The notes under the pieces are model-generated. The model saw only the letters and a list, made by a program, of their open reading frames with translations, ran no database searches and was not told the origin of the DNA. A stretch of DNA of 38,326 bases from Nitrospira sp. SB0662_bin_26 (GTDB taxonomy: Bacteria > Nitrospirota > Nitrospiria > Nitrospirales > UBA8639). The DNA lies in assembly GCA_009840285.1 (NCBI GenBank), contig VXOF01000014.1:1-38326 (forward strand). Reading direction: 5' to 3'. Positions 7,465 through 15,150 of this stretch are shown one piece after another. The position numbers and the translations under genes were made by a program. Numbering within the stretch: the stretch's first letter is position 1; every line of letters begins with the position of its first letter.

Positions 7465-8571
7465 TCACGTCTGCGCCTTGACGTCCAACTCATGCGCTTT
7501 CCGGCCCCCACGCGGAAGCCGTCGTTCGGGAACGTGCCCGGCAACCAACAACCCGGCCATATCAACTGCCCGGCCAACCAAGGCCTCGGCACCTTCACGC
7601 AACGCCTTGCTCCGTTGCACGTACCGCACGTTGTTTTCCATATCCTCCGCACTCCACCCGCGAGAGTGGGCAATAAAAGGAAACTGTGGAAATTGACACC
7701 CGACTTCCGCAAAGAACCCCAACAATTGACCGGCCACACCCTGCACGTTGTCTTGTCCACCGGTGATGAGGAAGGCGGCGACTTTATTCTTCAATAAATG
7801 TTTGTTGGCAATGGTCTCCTGGTTCTGGATGCAATTCATCCGTTCGACCATCTTGTAATACAGACTGCTCGCCGCACCCCACCGGATCGGCGTGGCCACG
7901 AGAATGACGTCGGCCCAATGCACAAAGGCCTCATAGACTCGATCGAGTTGATCAGAAGGATCCATTTGCGTGATGGAACACGGCCACGTGCACGCACGAG
8001 CGGACTTCGAATAGAACCCCTCACACGGCCGAAACTGGAGATCTCGTAATGCAATACATTGAGTCTCGGCCTGAAGGGCGTCTTGTGCATGTGCTAACGC
8101 GTGTTTCAATAATGCTTCGGAGGTGCTGTAGCGGGGATGAACCGTGTCCATCACGGTCGTGGAAATGCCCACGACGCGAATCGGTCCTTCCTGTCTTTCA
8201 GGGGGACGGGCCAATGGATGAGGGGCATGAGGCTGTTGCCGTCGCTTGGTTGCCGAGGACATATCAATCCAGACTCGATTATGTTCCACCTTGACTTGAA
8301 AAGAAGGCACTTGGTCTTGCTCATAACCGGGCTCTCCCTTTCCCGTCTTCCGGTGAAATTTCCAGTAGTGCCACGGACACACCACAAATTCGCCGTCCAA
8401 GGTGCCCTCCCCCAACGGTCCACCGACGTGATTGCACGCATTGGCAATGGCACAGAACTCGTCATCCTGATACGAAAGAGCAATTTTGGTTTTTCGCACG
8501 GTGACCTGCTGGAGAGACGACGTGCGCAGATCATCGACGCTCCCCACGTCAACCCAATCCGGTTCAGCCAT
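7465..8571 (-). CDS. Rieske [2Fe-2S] ferredoxin domain fused to an NAD(P)H-dependent FMN-reductase (flavodoxin-fold) domain
   Basis: A 368-residue cytoplasmic fusion. Residues 1-105 form a Rieske ferredoxin with C46-N-H48 and C65-P-W-H68, the two Cys/His pairs that hold a [2Fe-2S] cluster. Residues 130-330 look like an NADPH-dependent FMN reductase or iron-sulfur flavoprotein fold. This part opens with I-R-V-V-G-I-S-T-T (first strand and phosphate loop) and has A-D-V-I-L-V-A-T-P-I-R-W-G, the family's flavin-site loop. Three cysteines (183, 194, 198) lie where iron-sulfur flavoproteins carry cluster ligands, but the spacing is unlike the usual CxxCxxC. The protein probably moves electrons between NAD(P)H or a ferredoxin and flavin; its substrate is unknown. 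The SD AGGGGG precedes the ATG. It heads a minus-strand cluster and is divergent from the gene at 8771. Confidence 0.85.
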   Translation of the reverse strand: MAEPDWVDVGSVDDLRTSSLQQVTVRKTKIALSYQDDEFCAIANACNHVGGPLGEGTLDGEFVVCPWHYWKFHRKTGKGEPGYEQDQVPSFQVKVEHNRVWIDMSSATKRRQQPHAPHPLARPPERQEGPIRVVGISTTVMDTVHPRYSTSEALLKHALAHAQDALQAETQCIALRDLQFRPCEGFYSKSARACTWPCSITQMDPSDQLDRVYEAFVHWADVILVATPIRWGAASSLYYKMVERMNCIQNQETIANKHLLKNKVAAFLITGGQDNVQGVAGQLLGFFAEVGCQFPQFPFIAHSRGWSAEDMENNVRYVQRSKALREGAEALVGRAVDMAGLLVAGHVPERRLPRGGRKAHELDVKAQT

Positions 8572-8770
8572 AAAGCCCCCTGATCTTCACGGTGACAGGA
8601 ACTCGTGGTATGGGACAGACGTGTCCCACGGGTGTCGTCATGAAACTACTCCTTTTTAAAAGATTGGCAGCATGCGTTTCAAACCGACCGGCCAAGCGTG
8701 TTCCCCGCGGCTCGTTGCCGCTGGTGACGAGTTGTGGCAGAATACCCGGCACCATTTTGGGAGACCAGAC

Positions 8771-8989
8771 GTGTCATTCCTGACCCAACCCAATATTGTC
8801 GTTGCACGCGTCATCGGCATAATTGCGATCGCGGCGGGTTTCCTGCTCGGGATCGAGGGCCTGAATCAACCGAATTCAATATGGTTACCCGTCGCGCTGA
8901 CCCTCATCGTGACGGGCTTATGCGCCCAGGTGTATGCGTTCTATCGAACCATCATGTACAAAATGCCTTCACGGCATTCTCAGGAATGA
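8771..8989 (+). CDS. Small two-helix membrane protein
   Basis: A 72-residue protein with two hydrophobic segments (IVVARVIGIIAIAAGFLLGI and WLPVALTLIVTGLCAQVYAF) and a basic C-terminus, probably in the inner membrane. I chose the GTG at 8771 because GGGAGA lies just upstream at good spacing; the frame is open further upstream, but that part reads as non-coding. The stop overlaps the ATG of the next gene (ATGA at 8986-8989), so the two are translationally coupled. The family and function are not recognised. Confidence 0.65.
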   Translation: MSFLTQPNIVVARVIGIIAIAAGFLLGIEGLNQPNSIWLPVALTLIVTGLCAQVYAFYRTIMYKMPSRHSQE

Positions 8990-9441
8990 TGATTGTGACT
9001 TTGCGAAACGTCCGTCTCTTATCGGCACGGGTGCTTTGGCCCATGGTGCTCTTCCTAACCTTGTCCCTGACAGCCTGTAGCTCCGGACGAGAGTCGTATC
9101 TCAACGGGGCTCTCAAGAAAGCGACGTCCCAAGACGTCGTTGAACAGCTCGGAGAACCGTGGAAAAAAAAGACCTCGGTATTAAGGGGTCAATCGACGTG
9201 GATCTATCGCTATGCGCTCACCCAGGATGAACTCGACCCCATGGGCGTCGACAAGCTGGGGCGAAGCGTGTTCAAGGCCACCGAAGGCGTGACCGCCATG
9301 ATGGGACTTGGCGGCGGCTCCGGCAACCCGCTGGATCCGGGCACCAGACCTTACTGTTACCACTACATCCTCACGTTTGATGACACCACCAAGACCCTCC
9401 AACGGTGGATGCGGGAAGCATGCGCCGACACTGATCTCTGA
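8986..9441 (+). CDS. Outer-membrane lipoprotein, BamE/SmpA-like
   Basis: A 151-residue lipoprotein with a basic N-terminus, a hydrophobic stretch and the lipobox L-T-A-C31 followed by S-S-G. The absence of Asp at +2 favours the outer membrane. After the anchor, ATSQDVVEQLGEPW resembles the BamE/SmpA helix-turn that begins the family fold. Strand pairs with aromatic residues follow (STWIYRYAL and YCYHYILTFD). A glycine-rich loop (MMGLGGGSGNP) is unusual. BamE-like proteins help barrel assembly or bind the envelope, but similarity here is only at fold level. The start could be ATG 8986, ATG 8989 or GTG 8995; AGGA at 8982-8985 best fits the latter two. It is coupled to the preceding small membrane protein. 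Confidence 0.7.
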   Translation: MMIVTLRNVRLLSARVLWPMVLFLTLSLTACSSGRESYLNGALKKATSQDVVEQLGEPWKKKTSVLRGQSTWIYRYALTQDELDPMGVDKLGRSVFKATEGVTAMMGLGGGSGNPLDPGTRPYCYHYILTFDDTTKTLQRWMREACADTDL

Positions 9442-9559
9442 CCTCGTCGCGCCGGGAGCGAGTTCGCATCAGAACAACGGGTTCGTTCCTGGCCTGACCC
9501 GATCTCGCTTTCGGCGCCCGGGCCCGGGATACGTGAACGTCAACACCAGGTAAAACCGT

Positions 9560-9907
9560 ATGGGTAACGTTTTTCAATCCGGCGCATTTTTGCAACAGTG
9601 CTTTTCCGTCCACCCCCTTTCGCTGAATTTCAAACTGTTCACCCTGCCCGACACCATCGGCATCTTTTGCTTGAATTGCAAATCCCGGCATCGCCTGACC
9701 GTTGGAACCATTACCCGCATCATCGGGGACGCGGAGTGGAGTGAAGAAGGCGCGGGCACCAAGCTGGGAACCTGTGCCAGCCGCCATCAGGAAGCCCTGC
9801 ACGTCACGGAAGTCAGCGTGGATCGGGACATCGTTCAATTTCGGTGCCGTGAATGCCGCGTCGGCTTTCAGGCCACGGTCTCCCTGTTCGAAACCTACCA
9901 GCCGTAG
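9560..9907 (+). CDS. Hypothetical protein with two CxxC pairs (possible zinc ribbon)
   Basis: A 115-residue soluble protein. It has F-C-L-N-C-K at about 36-41 and F-R-C-R-E-C-R near 94-100, two CxxC knuckles that could together bind one zinc ion. Between them is an acidic, then mixed stretch with A-S-R-H-Q. It might be a PilZ-like or zinc-ribbon adaptor, but I cannot assign a family. The start is the ATG at 9560, 118 bp after the lipoprotein gene, with no strong Shine-Dalgarno (GGTAAAACC nearby). A GC-rich imperfect hairpin follows the stop. Confidence 0.6.
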   Translation: MGNVFQSGAFLQQCFSVHPLSLNFKLFTLPDTIGIFCLNCKSRHRLTVGTITRIIGDAEWSEEGAGTKLGTCASRHQEALHVTEVSVDRDIVQFRCRECRVGFQATVSLFETYQP

Positions 9908-9979
9908 TTTGCTGTCGGCTTACGCCTTCGGCTAACCCGACCTACCATTCGCATTTATAGCCGCGCGACCATTCTCCGT

Positions 9980-10116
9980 CTGTCATTCCCGCAAGCTTGT
10001 CCCCGACGTTCGTAATCGGGGATCCAGTGTACTCTTGAATCCAGTGTCTTTCATCTTCACGAACAAAGGAAAAGCAAAGACACTGGATCCTCGATTAAGA
10101 ATGTCGAGGATGACAG
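9980..10116. repeat. Large imperfect palindromic intergenic repeat (REP/BIME-like)
   Basis: An inner perfect 13-bp arm pair (ATCCAGTGTCTTT and AAAGACACTGGAT) flanks a loop of about 26 bp. Outside it, CTGTCATTCC...GGGATCCAGTG is mirrored by CACTGGATCC...GAGGATGACAG. This GTCATTCC/GGATCCAGTG pattern is a widespread class of bacterial intergenic palindromes. It contains no gene. Confidence 0.6.
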
Positions 10117-10122
10117 GGGGGG

Positions 10123-10165
10123 TTAAAAAGAGAGCCGCCCCCCTTATAAAAGGAGGGACGGCTCT
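10123..10165 (-). terminator. Rho-independent terminator of the peroxiredoxin gene
   Basis: On the minus strand, AGAGCCG pairs with CGGCTCT (10159-10165 with 10131-10137), with an inner GGAGGG/CCCCCC pairing. A short U-run follows (A-run 10125-10129 on plus). It lies about 30 bp after the peroxiredoxin stop. Confidence 0.75.
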
Positions 10166-10195
10166 CCCGGAATGAACGAGGCTTGCGCGAAGGCC

Positions 10196-10831
10196 TTATC
10201 TGTTAGGCTGTGGCGTGTACCGAAGATACGGCTTAACCGCCCGGTGGCCCTTGGGAAACTTGGCGGGAATTTCCTCATCCTTCACCGCAGGGACAATGAT
10301 ACAATCTTCCCCGTCCTTCCAATTGGCGGGGGTAGCCACCTGATGCTTGGCCGTCAGTTGCAACGAGTCCACTACACGAAGAATCTCATCAAAATTTCTT
10401 CCGGTCGATGCCGGATAGGTCAGCGTCAACTTGATTTTCTTATCGGGCCCGATCACAAAAACCGAGCGCACGGTCATATTGTCCAACGCGTTTGGATGAA
10501 TCATATCGTACAAATTCGCAACTTGCCGGTCGGGGTCCGCGATGATCGGATATGAAACCGTACACTGCTGCGTTTCATTGATGTCGTTGATCCAGCCTTT
10601 GTGGGAATCCAAGGGATCCACGCTCACCGCAAGGACTTTGACGTTCCGTTTGGCAAATTCATCGGTGATTTTCGCCACGGTCCCCAGTTCCGTGGTACAG
10701 ACCGGGGTGAAATCCTTGGGATGGGAAAATAAAATGCCCCATCCATCACCCAGCCATTCATGAAAATTTATGGTTCCCGCCGTTGTTTCAGCAGTAAAAT
10801 TTGGGGCTTCATCCCCTAAACGAAGTGCCAT
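10196..10831 (-). CDS. 1-Cys peroxiredoxin (Prx6 subfamily)
   Basis: A 211-residue thiol peroxidase that reduces H2O2 and alkyl hydroperoxides in the cytoplasm. The catalytic motif P-K-D-F-T-P-V-C45 is present (Pro38, Thr42 and the peroxidatic Cys45). Other family signs are L-A-V-S-V-D-P-L-D-S-H, Y-P-I-I-A-D-P-D and R-S-V-F-V-I-G-P-D-K-K. The long C-terminal arm (P-A-N-W-K-D-G-E-D, then a P-Y-L-R-Y-T-P end) is diagnostic of the Prx6 group. The start is the ATG at 10831 with AGGAGG nine bases upstream; an open extension to 10927 contains the promoter and is rejected. The gene has its own promoter and terminator, so it is monocistronic. Confidence 0.95.
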   Translation of the reverse strand: MALRLGDEAPNFTAETTAGTINFHEWLGDGWGILFSHPKDFTPVCTTELGTVAKITDEFAKRNVKVLAVSVDPLDSHKGWINDINETQQCTVSYPIIADPDRQVANLYDMIHPNALDNMTVRSVFVIGPDKKIKLTLTYPASTGRNFDEILRVVDSLQLTAKHQVATPANWKDGEDCIIVPAVKDEEIPAKFPKGHRAVKPYLRYTPQPNR

Positions 10832-10913
10832 GGTGTCTTTCCTCCTCTTAAAACTTACGAATAAGCCTGCCGGCAAAAACGACGCCGCGCTTTTGCCATT
10901 CTTTAAAACTCGA

Positions 10914-10943
10914 ACTATACGCCTCATGGAAAAAGGCCGTCAA
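10914..10943 (-). promoter_or_regulatory. Sigma-70 promoter of the peroxiredoxin gene
   Basis: On the minus strand TTGACG (10938-10943) and TATAGT (10914-10919) are spaced by 18 bp. Each is a five-of-six match to consensus. The predicted start site leaves a leader of about 75 nt. No OxyR-like site was recognised. Confidence 0.65.
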
Positions 10944-10973
10944 CAGCCGAACGATCCCTAGGTAAAATACCGC

Positions 10974-11016
10974 AATAAAAAACCCAAAAGGGCGGGATTG
11001 ACCGCCCTTTTGGGTT
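10974..11016 (-). terminator. Rho-independent terminator of the cold-shock gene
   Basis: A perfect 15-bp stem (10981-10995 with 11002-11016; AACCCAAAAGGGCGG) with a 6-nt loop is followed on the minus strand by a U-rich tract. It lies 40 bp after the csp stop. Confidence 0.92.
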
Positions 11017-11056
11017 CCACTTCGTTTTCTGAAAGTCGATTCTTTAAAAAATGGTA

Positions 11057-11287
11057 TCAGGCCGATTGCTGAGCTGCGGCTGTTTTCACCACGTTGGCCG
11101 CCTGGGGACCCTTGGCTCCCTCCACCAGATCAAATTCAACGGGTTCGCCCTCTTTGAGGGTTTTGAAGCCCTCCCCCTGAAGAGCCGAATAATGCACAAA
11201 GACATCCTGTTCGCCTTCGACTCGAATGAATCCAAAGCCCTTTCGATCGTTAAACCATTTGACCGTTCCCGATTTTCGATCACTCAT
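11057..11287 (-). CDS. Cold-shock protein (CspA family)
   Basis: A 76-residue single cold-shock domain, the usual family length. It binds single-stranded RNA and DNA and acts as an RNA chaperone. RNP1 (K-G-F-G-F-I) and RNP2 (V-F-V-H-Y) are intact, and the protein opens with the typical S-G-T-V-K-W-F-N. The C-terminal tail is Ala/Gln-rich. The start is the ATG at 11287, with GGGGGAGG five bases upstream; an in-frame GTG two codons earlier overlaps the binding site. The leader carries a terminator-like hairpin (11340-11374) between the likely promoter and the gene, which may control it. Confidence 0.95.
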   Translation of the reverse strand: MSDRKSGTVKWFNDRKGFGFIRVEGEQDVFVHYSALQGEGFKTLKEGEPVEFDLVEGAKGPQAANVVKTAAAQQSA

Positions 11288-11339
11288 GAGCACCTCCCCC
11301 TAATCACGGACCCCCTCCGTGGCTGTAACGAAAGGCCCT

Positions 11340-11374
11340 AAAAAAAACCGCAGTCAGCTTTTTCGCTTCTGCGG
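11340..11374 (-). terminator. Terminator-like hairpin in the csp leader (possible attenuator)
   Basis: On the minus strand CCGCAG (11369-11374) pairs with CTGCGG (11348-11353), with an inner AGC/GCT pairing. A run of eight U follows (11340-11347). It may end the ABC exporter transcript, or, since the csp start is only about 50 bp downstream with no room for a clear promoter, act inside the csp leader. Confidence 0.6.
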
Positions 11375-11433
11375 CGGAGCTAATAATATAAATGCCATGT
11401 ATGAAGCCCTATCTGGAATAAAAATTCTGTTAT

Positions 11434-11463
11434 TCTGTATCACAAGAATACGTAGTCTGTCAA
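11434..11463 (-). promoter_or_regulatory. Candidate csp promoter
   Basis: On the minus strand a perfect -35 TTGACA (11458-11463) is followed after 18 bp by TACAGA (11434-11439), a weak -10. The surrounding region is AT-rich. The leader would be about 140 nt, long as in known cold-shock mRNAs, and would include the hairpin at 11340-11374. Confidence 0.4.
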
Positions 11464-11548
11464 TAACATTATGTACATCGTGGTCAACTATGCCTGGTAT
11501 GCCGACAAAAGAGCGGGAAACACCAGGAGCGTCACCCGGGCAGTCGAA

Positions 11549-13273
11549 TCACATCTGAAACTGCGCTTCGTACAAATTGGCGTAGAGTCCTTTCTCGTCC
11601 AACAATTCGGCGTGGGTTCCCTCTTCGACGAGCCGGCCCCGCTCGAGCACGAGAATCCGGTCAACCTGTTGGAGGGTGGTCAGACGATGCGCGATGAAAA
11701 TGGTGGTACGACCCCGGGTGAGCACGGCCAACGCTTCGCGAATGTTGACCTCCGTCTCCGTATCAATGTTCGACGTGGCTTCGTCGAAGATCACCACGGG
11801 CGGATTTTTCAACAGCACCCGCGCGATCGCCACACGCTGCTTTTGGCCGACGGACAACTTCACGCCCCGTTCCCCAATTCGGGTGTCATAGTGGTCCGGG
11901 AGTTCCATGACGAAATCATGCGCCCGAGCCGCGATGGCGACTTGTTCAATGGCCTCGTCGGTTGCGGAAAGATCGCCGTAGACGATGTTTTCGCGTATGG
12001 TCCCGTTAAAGAGAAACGGTTCCTGTTGCACCAGACCGATTTGTGAGCGCAGAAACGCCAGCGGCATGTTTCGCACGTCGACGCCGTCCAACACCACCAT
12101 GCCGCCCGTCACGTCGTAGAACCGCATCAGGAGTTTAATGATCGTGCTCTTGCCCGCACCGCTCGGGCCCACCAGGGCGATACGCTCCCCGGCCTCGACA
12201 CCGAAGGATACGTCGTGCAACACCTGCACTTCCGGCTTATAGGAAAAGTCCACGCCTTCGAATTGCACGCTCCCGCGAAAACGGGCTGCCGGGGCCACCA
12301 CCCCGGGCCGGTCCTGCACGTCGGGTTCGGCATCCAACACGTCAAAGATGCGTTCGCTGGACGCCAGGGCGTGCTGGAGCATGTGATTGACGGAATGGAT
12401 TTGGTTCACCGGCACGTAGAACAGGGCCAGATACGATACGAACATCACGAGCTCTCCCACTTTCAGGTTCCCCTGTGCGACTTCCACCGACCCCACCCAC
12501 AGGATGAGCACCGTGCCCATGGCCCCGAGAAAAATCATCGCCGGTGAATACACGGACCACAGGAACATGGCCTTGAGATTGCTTTGGCTGACCTCGCGAT
12601 TTCTGACGTCGAATCGTTCCCGTTCGAACGCGTGACGATTGAAGGCCATGGTTTCCCGGATGCCCGACAGGGAATCCTGGAGATAGCCGCTCAATTCGGC
12701 CGTGTTCTGTCGAATTTCGTGGTAATACCCGTGAACGCGACGGGAAAATTTCACGGCGGACACCATCAAGATCGGGATGGGGACCAGCGCCAGGAGCGCC
12801 AATTGCCAATTGACCACGAAAAGGATCACGGTGATCCCGATCAGCGTCAACGACGCGGTCAACATGCCCTCCAACCCATCGATGAAAATACGCTCCACGT
12901 GTTCGGTATCGTTCATGATGCGCGACATGATTTCTCCTGTCGAGCGATCCTCGTAAAACCCGACCGAGAGCCGCTGAAGCGCGTGAAACACCTGTTGCCG
13001 GAGTTGGACCACAACGCGTTGCTCGAGGACGTTGTTGAACCGGATACGCAGGGAGTTCGCGACGTTCTTGAACGCGTAGGCCAGCACCAATCCGCCCAAC
13101 ACCCACGGCAATAAGGAGAATTGGTCCGCCTGAATCACGTCGTCGATGATCACTTTCACCAGCCAGGGCGGCAACAGATCGAACGCCGTGGTCAGGGCGG
13201 CAAAGGACAGGGTCGTCAGGGCCAGGGAACGGTGCGGCCGCAAATACCCGAGAATGCGAAGGAGAACGTTCAC
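11549..13273 (-). CDS. MsbA-like ABC exporter (fused permease and ATPase)
   Basis: A 574-residue half-transporter for lipids, peptides or drugs in the inner membrane; it works as a homodimer or with a partner. Six transmembrane helices lie in residues 1-300, including a helix pair near 135-175. The nucleotide-binding domain has Walker A G-P-S-G-A-G-K-S-T (369-377), a Q-loop (about 416), signature L-S-V-G-Q (473-477), Walker B V-V-I-F-D-E (493-498) and H-loop His529. All catalytic residues are intact. The substrate cannot be read from the sequence. No partner transporter lies next to it. A MITE relic sits upstream, between it and def. Confidence 0.93.
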   Translation of the reverse strand: MNVLLRILGYLRPHRSLALTTLSFAALTTAFDLLPPWLVKVIIDDVIQADQFSLLPWVLGGLVLAYAFKNVANSLRIRFNNVLEQRVVVQLRQQVFHALQRLSVGFYEDRSTGEIMSRIMNDTEHVERIFIDGLEGMLTASLTLIGITVILFVVNWQLALLALVPIPILMVSAVKFSRRVHGYYHEIRQNTAELSGYLQDSLSGIRETMAFNRHAFERERFDVRNREVSQSNLKAMFLWSVYSPAMIFLGAMGTVLILWVGSVEVAQGNLKVGELVMFVSYLALFYVPVNQIHSVNHMLQHALASSERIFDVLDAEPDVQDRPGVVAPAARFRGSVQFEGVDFSYKPEVQVLHDVSFGVEAGERIALVGPSGAGKSTIIKLLMRFYDVTGGMVVLDGVDVRNMPLAFLRSQIGLVQQEPFLFNGTIRENIVYGDLSATDEAIEQVAIAARAHDFVMELPDHYDTRIGERGVKLSVGQKQRVAIARVLLKNPPVVIFDEATSNIDTETEVNIREALAVLTRGRTTIFIAHRLTTLQQVDRILVLERGRLVEEGTHAELLDEKGLYANLYEAQFQM

Positions 13274-13392
13274 TGTGTTTTACACCAAGTGACCAGGTTC
13301 AGAAGCGGCCGCGTGAGAGAATATAAGAGCCAGTGATAGGGGGAACGAACTCCCATGAAAGTCTGAACCCCGGTAAAGGACATCAAAGACAG

Positions 13393-13518
13393 TTTTATTG
13401 TGATAGCGGGATGCAGGGCAAGGCGTCCCGCAACGAGACCCGAAGCTTATCGACATAAGATAGGTGAGGGTTGAGCGAGGATACAACGCCGCCATGCGCC
13501 CGATAGCGCAATACATCA
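13393..13518 (+). mobile_element. MITE copy 3 (about 126 bp, outer ends decayed)
   Basis: The interior matches copy 2 closely, from TTTATTGTGATAGCGGGATG to GCCCGATAGCGCAATA. The outermost 10 or so bases of both inverted repeats are lost or changed, and no target duplication can be read. The right edge abuts the stop codon of def (13519-13521). Confidence 0.75.
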
Positions 13519-14049
13519 TTAAATGACGGTCGCGGGTTCGTGCTTCCAGTACGAATCAAATTCCTTCAACTGCGTCAGCGTGGAGAGGTCCGTCATCCGG
13601 TCCACAAAGAGTTTGCCGAGCAGATGATCCATCTCATGTTGGATGCACACGGCAAACAACCCCGTTGCCTCGAAGTCCATGGAACGGCCCTCCCGGTCCA
13701 ACGCCTGAACCCGAATGGACGACGGCCGCGTCACTTTCCCGCGCAACCCATCCACGCTGAGACAACCTTCCCACATTTCGACTTGAACCGGACCGTAAAA
13801 CACGATCCGGGGATTGATCAGGACCGTCTCGGGAAACGCATCCTGGCCGTCACAGCGCATCACGACGAGTTGTTCGGACCGCGAGACCTGGGGCGCTGCC
13901 AACCCGATACCTTCGTGCGCGTCCATGGTGGCGAACATGTCGTCGATAAATTGCTGATAGGCGCGCGTGGGGATGATCGCCGGATCAACCGGTTCCGCAA
14001 TTTTCCGTAAAACGGGATTCCCTATTTTGGCGATCGGCAACGCAGCCAT
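13519..14049 (-). CDS. def: Peptide deformylase
   Basis: A 176-residue metalloenzyme that removes the N-formyl group from new proteins at the ribosome. The three diagnostic motifs are intact: G-I-G-L-A-A-P-Q (47-54), E-G-C-L-S (94-98, Cys96 as metal ligand) and H-E-M-D-H (138-142, two His ligands and the catalytic Glu). Length and C-terminal helix are typical. The start is the ATG at 14049 with AGGGAG upstream; the frame is open to 14232, but that part overlaps the HEAT-repeat gene on the same strand. The usual partner fmt is not adjacent. The HEAT-repeat gene lies 55 bp upstream in the same direction. Confidence 0.96.
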   Translation of the reverse strand: MAALPIAKIGNPVLRKIAEPVDPAIIPTRAYQQFIDDMFATMDAHEGIGLAAPQVSRSEQLVVMRCDGQDAFPETVLINPRIVFYGPVQVEMWEGCLSVDGLRGKVTRPSSIRVQALDREGRSMDFEATGLFAVCIQHEMDHLLGKLFVDRMTDLSTLTQLKEFDSYWKHEPATVI

Positions 14050-14104
14050 GATGTACTCCCTTGGTAATTCTCCTTCCCCGGGCCGAGTCCCGAACGTCAC
14101 GTCG

Positions 14105-14914
14105 TCAGGACACGGGCTCGGATTGTGGCTTGGCCGGTGCAGCTCCGCGATTCTTGAGGGCTTCCTCCCACCACGCCTTCCATTCCTTAGACCACTCGAT
14201 CCGCTGTTCATGGGTGGAACCCTGCCAATCATGCGGCGGTCCCCCTCGTCGGGTCAACCGCCAAAGCGAATCGCGGGCCGTAATGGAAACGTATTTTTCC
14301 TCATCGGCCAACAAGTCGATCAGGAGCGACACGGCTTCCGGACGTCTCACGTGCTGGGACTCAAACGCCACGGTTCGCCGGATGGTGTCCGCGGGATCCT
14401 TCACCAACGTTTGCAGCATCGGGAGCGCCTCCAGGGGCGCCAACCTGACCGCGACGCGCAAAGCATGAGCCCGCACCCTCGTGATTTCCTCGCCATTCCC
14501 GGCCACGTCGAGCAGATCCGGCACGGCCTGGGGGTCCTTGATAATCGACAGCGTTTCAATCGCGTTATAGCGGAGCCGGGTCCCGGGCATCTTGAGGGCT
14601 TTCACCAGGACCGGCACGACCGGTTTCCCCAAGTGGACGAACTCGGCGATGATGTACAGTTCCTGGCGTCCTTCCAACAAGGGCAGCAAGGCTTCCGCCC
14701 GTTGCAACTCCTTGTCGGACAGGACATCCGGCGCAGGGGTGGCCTGCTCGACTTCCGGAAAGTCCGCCTCGGGCGGGGCGTTATAGGGGATTTGAACCGG
14801 AATGACAGACGCCGGTTGCCCTGCCGGCGGAGCGACCTCCGCCGGGGCCGTCGTCCCACAACACAGAAGACCCCATCCGACCGCAACCCATACGAGATTC
14901 ACTCTCATCCACAT
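14105..14914 (-). CDS. Exported HEAT-repeat protein
   Basis: A protein of about 269 residues with a signal peptide (M-R-V-N-L-V-W-V-A-V-G-W-G-L-L) and a likely cleavage site after A-P-A. A proline-rich linker follows, then alpha-alpha repeats of the PBS-lyase HEAT type. Examples are V-P-V-L-V-K-A-L-K, Y-N-A-I-E-T-L-S-I-I-K-D-P-Q-A-V-P-D-L-L and R-A-H-A-L-R-V-A-V-R-L-A. It probably scaffolds protein-protein contacts in the periplasm. I prefer the ATG at 14914 because GGAG lies seven bases upstream; the first in-frame ATG (14935) has no binding site. A 39-bp MITE relic sits just upstream, in what should be its promoter region. C-terminal residues W-S-K-E-W-K-A-W-W-E are notably tryptophan-rich. 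Confidence 0.78.
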   Translation of the reverse strand: MWMRVNLVWVAVGWGLLCCGTTAPAEVAPPAGQPASVIPVQIPYNAPPEADFPEVEQATPAPDVLSDKELQRAEALLPLLEGRQELYIIAEFVHLGKPVVPVLVKALKMPGTRLRYNAIETLSIIKDPQAVPDLLDVAGNGEEITRVRAHALRVAVRLAPLEALPMLQTLVKDPADTIRRTVAFESQHVRRPEAVSLLIDLLADEEKYVSITARDSLWRLTRRGGPPHDWQGSTHEQRIEWSKEWKAWWEEALKNRGAAPAKPQSEPVS

Positions 14915-14943
14915 TTTTCTGCTCCGGGAAACCATTGTTTTAG

Positions 14944-14982
14944 GGATCGCTGATTCAGATAGTGCGATAAATCAGAGATTCT
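14944..14982 (+). mobile_element. MITE copy 4 (39-bp, ends-only relic)
   Basis: Almost only the two inverted repeats remain (left GGATCGCTGATTCAG, right GATAAATCAGAGATTCT), with a short stretch of the internal right arm (GATAGTGC). TTAG flanks both sides (14940-14943 and 14983-14986), as in copy 2. It lies directly upstream of the HEAT-repeat gene. Confidence 0.6.
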
Positions 14983-15150
14983 TTAGTCTAGTGGGTTTTC
15001 CTCATACTGGTCAAGCGACAGACTCCCGGTGCACGGAGCCGGACCCGGCTTGATGATCTGGACACGTGGTTCTTTCATCTTGATTTCATGAATGGTAAAA
15101 TAAATGTTTAATCCGAACGGAATCATGACGACCGAGAAGGAGGGCTTTCT

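Noticed and set aside
10832-10927. N-terminal extension of the peroxiredoxin
   Set aside because: This stretch contains the promoter -10 and the AGGAGG of the real start at 10831.
14050-14232. N-terminal extension of peptide deformylase
   Set aside because: It overlaps the HEAT-repeat gene on the same strand; the ATG at 14049 has a good binding site and gives the family's usual length.
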